From Granulicella sp. WH15 (GTDB taxonomy: Bacteria; Acidobacteriota; Terriglobia; Terriglobales; Acidobacteriaceae), in contig NZ_CP042596.1 in NCBI RefSeq assembly GCF_009914315.1, positions 2,604,001-2,668,000 of the forward strand: DNA of 64,000 nucleotides, in the 5' to 3' direction. Positions 57,912-64,000 of the stretch are shown in pieces; position 1 is the stretch's first letter, and every line of letters begins with the position of its first letter. The position numbers and the translations under genes were made by a program. The notes beneath the pieces are model-generated. The model was not told where the DNA came from and searched no databases. It saw only the letters and a list, made by a program, of their open reading frames with translations.

Positions 57912-58619
57912 ATGCCGACTCTATCCACTGCACCCGCCGTCGAACTCGAAGCCGTCTCGAAGATCTACGGCAGCTTTGCCGCGATCCGCAACGCTACGCT
58001 GACGCTGGCGCAGGGCAGCTGCACGATGGTCCTGGGCGAGAACGGCGCGGGCAAGTCCACGATGCTGCGGCTGATCGCAGGGCTGATCGGCCCCAGTCGT
58101 GGCACGGTGAAGGTCTTCGGCACCGGCATCCAGCAGGTACGCGGGAGCATCGGCTACATGAGCCACGCGCCGATGCTCTACGACGAGCTTTCGGCCATGG
58201 AGAACCTGAAGTATTTCGCTGCGCTGCACACCGCAGCCTCCAGCTCCTGCGCCTGCACGGTCTCGTCGGAGATGGCGCTGCGCGCAGTCGGACTCGATCC
58301 CCATCTTCCCCGCCCCGTCGGCCAGTACTCGCAGGGGATGCGGCAACGGACCTCGCTGGCCCGCGTGCTCCAGACCGACCCCGAGCTGCTGCTGCTTGAC
58401 GAGCCTTTCTCGAACCTCGACGTCGGCTCGGCTCACCAGATGGTCGAGCTGCTGGCCGACTTCCGCACCTGGCCGGTGCGTGGTGGCGGCGGCCGCACCA
58501 TCGTGCTGACCACGCACCTCGCGCAGCTCGCCGACCCCATCGCGGACAGCATACTGACGATGCGGCAGGGCGCGGTGCTTTCGCAGGAGGCCGTGGTTCC
58601 GAAAAGGATTCCCGCATGA
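57912..58619 (+). CDS. ccmA: Haem-exporter ABC ATPase
   Basis: 235 residues. Walker A LGENGAGKSTMLRLI, signature YSQGMRQRTSLARVL, Walker B LLLLDEPFSNLD, H-loop LTTHLA. The order ccmA-ybaK-ccmB-ccmC-ccmD identifies it as CcmA. A Cys/Ser-rich bit (HTAASSSCACTVSS) lies before the signature motif and is unusual. CcmA with CcmB releases haem-loaded CcmE. Overlaps the next gene by four bases. Confidence 0.88.
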   Translation: MPTLSTAPAVELEAVSKIYGSFAAIRNATLTLAQGSCTMVLGENGAGKSTMLRLIAGLIGPSRGTVKVFGTGIQQVRGSIGYMSHAPMLYDELSAMENLKYFAALHTAASSSCACTVSSEMALRAVGLDPHLPRPVGQYSQGMRQRTSLARVLQTDPELLLLDEPFSNLDVGSAHQMVELLADFRTWPVRGGGGRTIVLTTHLAQLADPIADSILTMRQGAVLSQEAVVPKRIPA

Positions 58620-59110
58620 AAGCCCCCAAAATAGATAAAACGAATGCCGCGCGGCTGCTCGATTCGCTCGGACTTCCCTACGAACTGCGCCCCTACGAGG
58701 TGGACCTCGAAGACCTCAGCGCCACCAACGTCGCCAGCAAGATCGGCCTGCCCGCCGAGCAGGTCTTCAAGACGCTGCTGACCGAGACCAACGCCGGAGA
58801 GCACGTCTTTGCAGTCATCCCCGGCGACTCCGAGCTGGACCTGAAGAAGCTGGCCGCCGCCGCTGGTGCGAAGAAGATCGACCTCGCCCCACTCAAGGAA
58901 GTGGAGCCGCTAACCGGCTATCTGCGCGGAGCCGTGACCGTGCTCGCGGCAAAGAAACCCTTTGCCGCCTTCGCCGACGAGACCATCGAGCTACACGACG
59001 TCATCTCCATCTCCGCCGGGCAACGCGGTCTGCAACTGCTGGTCGCGCCCGCCGACTACCTGAAAGCCACCGCCGCCACACTGCACGACCTGACCCGAGG
59101 CGCGGCGTGA
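58616..59110 (+). CDS. ybaK: YbaK/EbsC-type aminoacyl-tRNA deacylase
   Basis: 164 residues. YELRPYEVDLEDLSATNVAS, GLPAEQVFKTLLTE and FAVIPGDSELDLKKLAAAAG are YbaK signatures. These enzymes hydrolyse mischarged Cys-tRNA-Pro. It sits inside the ccm operon with four-base overlaps on both sides, which is odd functionally; the shared topic of Cys handling is only a guess. Confidence 0.88.
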   Translation: MKAPKIDKTNAARLLDSLGLPYELRPYEVDLEDLSATNVASKIGLPAEQVFKTLLTETNAGEHVFAVIPGDSELDLKKLAAAAGAKKIDLAPLKEVEPLTGYLRGAVTVLAAKKPFAAFADETIELHDVISISAGQRGLQLLVAPADYLKATAATLHDLTRGAA

Positions 59111-59781
59111 ACTATCTGCAACTGGTGCTGGCTCACCTGCGCAAAGACCTGCAACTGGAGTGGCGCTCCCGCGATGCGCTCGGCGGAATGTTATTCTTCG
59201 CGCTGCTGGTCGTGGTCGTCTTCTCGCTCGCCTTCGACCCCACCGCGTCCATGTCGCGCCAGATCGCGGGCGGCATCCTGTGGGTGGCGCTGCTCTTCGC
59301 CTCGGTCACGGCGCTCAATCAGGCCTGGAACCGCGAGCAGCGCAACAGCGTCCTCGACGCGCAGCGCATGTCGCCGTCGGCCCCGTCGGCACTCTTTCTA
59401 GGCAAGTCCCTCTCCAACATGATCTTCGTCACGGTGGTTGAGCTGGTGATGGCCCCGCTCTTCACCGTCTTCTATAACCTGCACGTTCTGGGAGAATCCT
59501 GGCTGCTGCTGGCCGTACTCCCTCTGGGCACGTGGGCGCTGGTCGTCAACGGCACCTTCTTCGCCGCGCTGGGGCTGCGCACGCGCAACCGCGAGTTGCT
59601 GCTGCCTCTGGTGCTCTTCCCCATCTCGCTGCCCGCGCTGCTGGCTATGGTGCAGGCCACCACGGCCATTCTGACCGGTGACTCCGACCCCGGCCTGTGG
59701 GTCAAGCTGCTGGTCGGCTACGACCTCATCTTCACCATCATCTGCCTGCTCATGTTCGACGTCATTTTGAACGCCGAATAG
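59107..59781 (+). CDS. ccmB: Haem-exporter permease
   Basis: 224 residues from GTG 59107, six hydrophobic helices. LQLEWRSRDALGGMLFFALL, VTALNQAWNREQRN, and LLPLVLFPISLPALLAMVQA are CcmB text. Works with CcmA at the inner membrane. Confidence 0.9.
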   Translation: MNYLQLVLAHLRKDLQLEWRSRDALGGMLFFALLVVVVFSLAFDPTASMSRQIAGGILWVALLFASVTALNQAWNREQRNSVLDAQRMSPSAPSALFLGKSLSNMIFVTVVELVMAPLFTVFYNLHVLGESWLLLAVLPLGTWALVVNGTFFAALGLRTRNRELLLPLVLFPISLPALLAMVQATTAILTGDSDPGLWVKLLVGYDLIFTIICLLMFDVILNAE

Positions 59782-59828
59782 CGCACACAACCGGCGTCCG
59801 GCAAGCCGATGGGTCTAGAATAATAGCC

Positions 59829-60629
59829 ATGGCGCAGCGCACCGAACTCACCTCCCAGCGCACCAACGGCCCCGGCCGCATCCTCTGGTTCGCGGGCCTT
59901 CTCGCGACCCTGGCGGTCCTCGCCACCGGCTTCCGCCTGGCCATCTTCGTCGCCCCCACCGAGGCCACGATGGGCAACGTGCAGCGCATCTTCTACTACC
60001 ACGTTCCCACGGCGATGCTTTCCCTCGTCTTCCCGTATATCAACCTCGCGGCCTCCATAGCCTTCCTCGTGCTGCGCAACCGCAACCCGCTCTCGGCGCT
60101 GGCCGCAGACGCCTTGGCGCTGGCCTCGGCCGAGGTCACCATCGTCTACACCAGCATCTCGCTGGCTACAGGAATGTTGTGGGGACGCGCCTCCTGGGGC
60201 ATCTGGTGGACGTGGGACGCGCGCCTGACCACCTACCTGCTCCTGTGGCTGCTCTACGTCAGCTACCTGATGACGCGCCGCCTCTCGGCCACCGGCCAGA
60301 CCTCGACGCTCTCAGCCGTACTGGCGGTCTTCGCGGCTGTCGATATTCCGATCACCTACATGTCCATCCGCTGGTGGCGCACCCAGCACCCCGCGCCGGT
60401 CTTCGGCGGCGGCCAGGACTCGGGCATCGACCACTCCATGTACCCCGCCTTCGTCTGGAACATCATCGGCTGGGCCATGTGGGGAGCGGTCATCATGACC
60501 TTCCGCTACGCGCTCGAACGTCGCCGCCAGACCGCCGAGCAGGACGCCGCGCTGGCAGCCATCGAGTCCACGCTGAACACGCAGGACGCGGGCCAATCGC
60601 CCAATCAGGAGCCTCCCTATGCACGCTAG
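59829..60629 (+). CDS. ccmC: Haem-delivery protein CcmC
   Basis: 266 residues from ATG 59829; a longer frame runs back through ccmB and is not credible. About six helices; the WWD haem-binding domain is visible as WGRASWGIWWTWDARLT, with conserved His before (VQRIFYYHVPTAM) and after (HSMYPAFVWNI). It loads haem on CcmE. Overlaps ccmD by eleven bases. Confidence 0.93.
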   Translation: MAQRTELTSQRTNGPGRILWFAGLLATLAVLATGFRLAIFVAPTEATMGNVQRIFYYHVPTAMLSLVFPYINLAASIAFLVLRNRNPLSALAADALALASAEVTIVYTSISLATGMLWGRASWGIWWTWDARLTTYLLLWLLYVSYLMTRRLSATGQTSTLSAVLAVFAAVDIPITYMSIRWWRTQHPAPVFGGGQDSGIDHSMYPAFVWNIIGWAMWGAVIMTFRYALERRRQTAEQDAALAAIESTLNTQDAGQSPNQEPPYAR

Positions 60630-60762
60630 CGACTTCAACTTCGCCACCATGGAGATCCGCCATCTGGTCGCCGCCTACGCCACGGTCTTCATCTTGCAGG
60701 GCGGATACTTTCTGTGGATGGCCCTGAGCTGGCGCAAGCTCAACAACAAGAAAATCTTTTAG
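60619..60762 (+). CDS. ccmD: CcmD-like small membrane protein
   Basis: 47 residues from ATG 60619 to TAG 60762. It begins MHASDFNFATMEIRHLVAA and has one helix (VFILQGGYFLWMALSW) with a basic end (RKLNNKKIF). Size, single span, orientation and position after ccmC fit CcmD, which helps release of haem-CcmE. Confidence 0.75.
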   Translation: MHASDFNFATMEIRHLVAAYATVFILQGGYFLWMALSWRKLNNKKIF

Positions 60763-60900
60763 AAGTGCCCTCACGCCGGATGGGCGGCACTTCGTGCGGT
60801 TCTTCGGGGCGGTATGGTCGGGATGATCTTCTGAGGTCTTCCGTTGCTCGTTAGATGTGCTCTCTTGCAGCCTCTCATCCCGACCGCTAGACTCGCAGGT

Positions 60901-62130
60901 GTGCCTCATCTTTCTCATCGCAACCGCCGCGCCCTTCGCGGCACCCTCCTCTGCCTCCTGCTCCCGCTAGCCGCCTGTAGCCGCAAGGGCTTTCCCAGAG
61001 TGCCCGACGGCTACCGCGAATATGCCTACGTCTCCAATACCGCGGCCAACACAGTCTCTGTGCTCGACCTCGTCTACCTGCGCCCGGAGCGCACGCTCCT
61101 GGTAGGAGCCGGCCCTAGCGGCATGGCCGTCAACCCCGTCCGCAACGAGGTCTACGTCGTCAACACCCAGCCCTCGCAGCCCAACGGCTCGGTCTCGGTC
61201 ATCGACGTCGTATCGAACCGCGTCGTAGCCACCATCCTCGTGCATCGCCTGCCTTACTCCATCGCGGTCGACCCCACAGGCCACCGCGCCTTCGTCGCCA
61301 ACTCCGGCTCGAACACCGTCTCCGTACTCGACCTCGACAAGCGCCGCCTGATCCATACCGCGGCCACGGGCGAGCAGCCCGGCGTCGCCCGCATCTCGCC
61401 GGACGGGCGCACCCTCGTCGTCACCAATCGCGGCAGCAACAGCGTCTCGGTCTACAGCGTGGCGCCGACCGACAGCCCAACCTCCGAGCCCGCGCTGCGG
61501 CTACGCAGCACCTTCGACCGCTGCCCCGGAGCCACCGACGCGGCCATCCTGCCCGACTCGCTGAAGGCCTTTATCGCCTGCTCGAGCGGTCACCAGGTGA
61601 TGGCGATCAGCCTGGCCGCCGCGCCCGATTCGTGGCAGGCCAAGCAGGACTCCGCCGCCACCGCCGACCACTTCCTCACCCTGCTCGACGTCGGGGTCGC
61701 GCCGACACACCTAGCTCTGAAGCCCGACGGCGGCGAGATCTTCGTCAGCAACTTCACCTCGGATTCGATCTCCGAGATCTCCACCTGGACCAACGAGGTA
61801 GGCGGCACCTACGCCATCGGCAGCAAGCCATCGCAGGGCGTCGTCAGCCGCGACAACAGCACGCTGTGGGTCTCGAACTTCGGCGCGGACACCATCTCGC
61901 TCTACAGCGTCGACGACGGCAAGGTGGTTGGAAGCCTGCACACGGGCGCGGCTCCCGACGCACTGGCCTTCTCGGCCGACGAGCACCTGCTACTAGCAGC
62001 GGACGCGCACTCGGGCGACGTAGCGGTGATTCGGACGCAGGGTAAGCAAGGCCCCGCGCTCTTCACGATGCTGCCCGCAGGAGCATCGCCAAGCGCCATC
62101 GTGGTCAAAGCACTCCAACCTAACAAATAA
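60901..62130 (+). CDS. YncE-like beta-propeller lipoprotein
   Basis: 409 residues from GTG 60901. Signal with lipobox LLPLAAC (Cys is the expected lipid site). Seven-bladed YVTN-type propeller: repeated YVSNTAANTVSVLDLVYL, VAVDPTGHRAFVANSG-like units such as AFVANSGSNTVSVLDLDKR, and IFVSNFTSDSISEISTW. Such proteins bind partners or surfaces; no enzyme motif. Transcribed after the ccm genes but with its own start. Confidence 0.82.
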   Translation: MPHLSHRNRRALRGTLLCLLLPLAACSRKGFPRVPDGYREYAYVSNTAANTVSVLDLVYLRPERTLLVGAGPSGMAVNPVRNEVYVVNTQPSQPNGSVSVIDVVSNRVVATILVHRLPYSIAVDPTGHRAFVANSGSNTVSVLDLDKRRLIHTAATGEQPGVARISPDGRTLVVTNRGSNSVSVYSVAPTDSPTSEPALRLRSTFDRCPGATDAAILPDSLKAFIACSSGHQVMAISLAAAPDSWQAKQDSAATADHFLTLLDVGVAPTHLALKPDGGEIFVSNFTSDSISEISTWTNEVGGTYAIGSKPSQGVVSRDNSTLWVSNFGADTISLYSVDDGKVVGSLHTGAAPDALAFSADEHLLLAADAHSGDVAVIRTQGKQGPALFTMLPAGASPSAIVVKALQPNK

Positions 62131-62206
62131 CAATAGAAGTACTTTGAAGTACGGTTCAATCGCCAGGATCGGTGCTTACAAGCGCCAACGGCGCGCTCTA
62201 TACCAG

Positions 62207-62225
62207 CCTGGGGCAAAGCCCCAGG
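62207..62225. repeat. Hairpin between convergent genes (REP-like)
   Basis: CCTGGGGC-AAA-GCCCCAGG, eight paired bases, then AGGGCTGAAGGCCC 24 bases on. I recall similar palindromes between genes of this kind of bacterium. It may be a repeat family or a factor-dependent terminator; no T-run follows. Confidence 0.42.
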
Positions 62226-62279
62226 TAAGTTCCATCATGCGCGAATGAGGGCTGAAGGCCCGACCTATCTTCTTCTCCC

Positions 62280-63221
62280 CTAGCCTTCACTCTCCGCCTC
62301 ACGAGCCAGCCTCAACGTATAACGCGTCGCGGAAAAGTGCGCACCGGCCAACAGCAGCAGCCCCGAGAGAAAAGCCCACATCATCAGCCCAACCGAGATA
62401 TAAAACGGCCCGTAGACTGCCCGAAAATCCAACCACGGTAGCGCCAGCACGTACAGGTACTTGGCCACCTCCCACAGCAGCCCGATCACAATCGCGGTCG
62501 GCAGCACCGCCCGCGCGGGAACCTTGCGGTTAGGCAGAATCCAGTAGATAAGAAAGAACAGCAGGATGCTCGCAATGACCGCGCAGATCTTGAGCACGCC
62601 GTGTCCGATGAAGTTATAAACCACGTTGTCCGTGTGCCCCAGAAAGATCCAACCCATGACGCTGCGCTGCCCGGCGGTCATGGCGATTGAGGCCATAGCC
62701 AGCGCGCCGACAGCCACGGCCAGACCAATCGAGACCACCTGATTGTGCAGATAGCTGCGGTTCTCCTTGACTCCCCAGACCTGGTTCAACGCCACCTCCA
62801 GCGGCAGAAAGACGCCGGTCGAGGAGATCAGCAGCATCACCAGCGAGAAGATCTGCGTACCCTTCTTCGGGTGTGCATTGCGCATCACGAAGTCCTGCCC
62901 GGTGGGCAGCAGGCTGCGCATCAGGTCGCCGACCACGGCCTCCATGGCGCTCGAGTGAAAGACGCGATGGCTGATCGTGAGCAGCAGCACGATGAAGGGG
63001 AAGAGCGACAGGATGACGTTGGCCGCGACGCTAAAGGCGTAGGTGTGGACCTCGGTGCCGGTCATATACTTCGCCAGCGCGACGATCTGCGGCCCCAGCC
63101 CCTGCTCGCGCACGATGGGCCGTACCTCCTCAAGAGGCACCGGCTCAATCGGCACAGGCTGGAGGTCCGCCGTCGCTACGGGCTGAGGTTGAGGGTCCGG
63201 AAGTAAGGAAGGCAAACCCAT
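62280..63221 (-). CDS. YihY/BrkB-family membrane protein
   Basis: 313 residues, about six helices. TYAFSVAANVILSLFPFIVL and GVFLPLEVALNQVWGVKENR, with SVGLMMWAFLSGLLLLAGA near the end, are family signatures. Members were once called ribonuclease BN; their true role is unclear. No neighbours coupled. Confidence 0.85.
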   Translation of the reverse strand: MGLPSLLPDPQPQPVATADLQPVPIEPVPLEEVRPIVREQGLGPQIVALAKYMTGTEVHTYAFSVAANVILSLFPFIVLLLTISHRVFHSSAMEAVVGDLMRSLLPTGQDFVMRNAHPKKGTQIFSLVMLLISSTGVFLPLEVALNQVWGVKENRSYLHNQVVSIGLAVAVGALAMASIAMTAGQRSVMGWIFLGHTDNVVYNFIGHGVLKICAVIASILLFFLIYWILPNRKVPARAVLPTAIVIGLLWEVAKYLYVLALPWLDFRAVYGPFYISVGLMMWAFLSGLLLLAGAHFSATRYTLRLAREAESEG

Positions 63222-63291
63222 CGTGGCAAATCTCCGTGCGCGCCCGCTCGGGGCAGATCAGGGCAGGCCCTTGAAGAGATGCTAGCAGCAG

Positions 63292-64000
63292 CTAGTCCTC
63301 TGTCTCTTTCACGGCCAGCCTGCCCAACGCCCAGGAAGCCGCCTCCGCCAGCACCTCGTCTTCGGCCGCTGCCCACTCAGCCAGACGCGGACGAAATCCC
63401 TGCTCCCCGCTATTGCCCATCGCGATGGCCACATTTCGCCGCAGCCGCTTCAGCTTGGTCCGCTCCAGCGGAGAGCCGCGAAAACGCCGCCGAAACTCAT
63501 CCTGCTCCATCGCCCCCAGCCACTCCAGAGCGGGGTTGATGAGTTCATCCCGCGTCGCCAGCCCCGTCCTCACGCTCACCGGAGCGCGCCGGTTCCACGG
63601 GCACACCTCCTGGCAGATATCGCAGCCGAAGACCTGCCTCCCCATCGGCTCTCGCAGCTCCTCCGCGATGCTTCCCTTCTTCTCGATGGTCAGGTAGGCG
63701 ATGCAGAGCGAGGCATCCATCTGGCGCGGAGCCACCAGCGCGTCGGTCGGGCAGGCGTCGATGCAGCGCGTGCAGCTTCCGCAGCGGTCCGCTGCCTCCT
63801 CCACCGAAAGCCCCGGCCCCAGCGGCAACGAGGTCACGATCACCCCCAGCAGCATCCACGAGCCGATCTTCTGGTTCAGCACGCAGGTATTCTTCCCCAC
63901 CCAACCGACCCCGGCCTTCGCGGCGAGGTCCCTCTCGAGCAGCGGCCCCGTATCGACATAACAGCGAGTCTCGCACTCGGCCACATCATGCAGAGCAGTC
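63292..64000 (-). CDS. queG: Epoxyqueuosine reductase (N-terminus beyond the window)
   Basis: The frame is still open at the window end, so the N-terminal part is missing (an in-frame GTG at 63984 is not the true start). C-terminal ~236 residues: GVGWVGKNTCVLNQKIGSWM, the two 4Fe-4S clusters CGSCTRCIDACPTDAL and CDICQEVCPWNR, and HEAT-like repeats at the end. QueG reduces epoxyqueuosine to queuosine with cobalamin, the last step of queuosine tRNA modification. Confidence 0.93.
   Translation of the reverse strand, partial: TALHDVAECETRCYVDTGPLLERDLAAKAGVGWVGKNTCVLNQKIGSWMLLGVIVTSLPLGPGLSVEEAADRCGSCTRCIDACPTDALVAPRQMDASLCIAYLTIEKKGSIAEELREPMGRQVFGCDICQEVCPWNRRAPVSVRTGLATRDELINPALEWLGAMEQDEFRRRFRGSPLERTKLKRLRRNVAIAMGNSGEQGFRPRLAEWAAAEDEVLAEAASWALGRLAVKETED

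Overview
The window looks like a high-GC chromosome of an acidobacterium (Terriglobia, Granulicella/Edaphobacter/Terriglobus-like). This is inferred from family content: a sedolisin with bacterial Ig-like repeats, a CxxxY-type CcmE, an MscL with a zinc ribbon, many small outer-membrane beta-barrel proteins and YncE-like propellers. I could run no search, so the rank is tentative.

Left third (about 1.02-30.59 kb): a ~29.5 kb integrated element. Its ends are a 13-bp direct repeat (1019-1031 and 30574-30586) lying inside the anticodon loop of a tRNA-Leu(CAA). The 3' half of that tRNA is at 974-1031 and the 5' half at 30574-30614, both on the minus strand. Joined at the repeat they give an 86-nt tRNA with a fully paired acceptor stem. 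A tyrosine integrase (29171-30439) sits next to the 5' half, and the element carries its own complete tRNA-Leu(CAA) at 23412-23498. The element is a mosaic. Cargo: a PagL-like lipid A deacylase, a sedolisin, an exported barrel-like protein, a five-gene unknown cassette (8374-11761), an XRE/ImmA pair, HipBA-like genes, Fic with a divergent HTH-like gene, and a DUF4365/unknown pair. Backbone: ArdC, a DUF6908-like protein, three coupled HTH/small genes, an excisionase-like protein, an RHH protein and conjugation debris. Much is broken: MobF relaxase pieces occur at three places, two of them fused to other ATPases (VirB11-like and SNF2-like). Ends of two helicases, a Fic copy, an antitoxin and a zinc-ribbon gene also remain.

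Right two thirds (30.6-64 kb): a compact GC-rich housekeeping chromosome. It holds an Asd-like protein lacking the catalytic Cys; phospholipid synthesis (psd-pssA); t6A/N-acetylation genes (mce-tsaB-rimI, and a Sua5/TsaC-type enzyme further on); a hexuronate-type MFS transporter with a GntR regulator; metG; purQ; a CpsB-like PHP phosphatase; a CYTH protein; uvrA with a CPBP protease; pyrE; mtnA; mscL; a TonB-like protein; thiC; a cytochrome c maturation block (ccmE, then ccmA-ybaK-ccmB-ccmC-ccmD, separated by an M20 peptidase on the other strand); a YncE-like lipoprotein; a YihY/BrkB membrane protein; and the start-less edge of queG.

The strongest leads are the split tRNA with a carried replacement, the unknown cassette with two tandem Cys-module proteins, a LecA-like and a CpaB-like protein, the DUF4365 pair, the relaxase chimeras, and the CxxxY CcmE.
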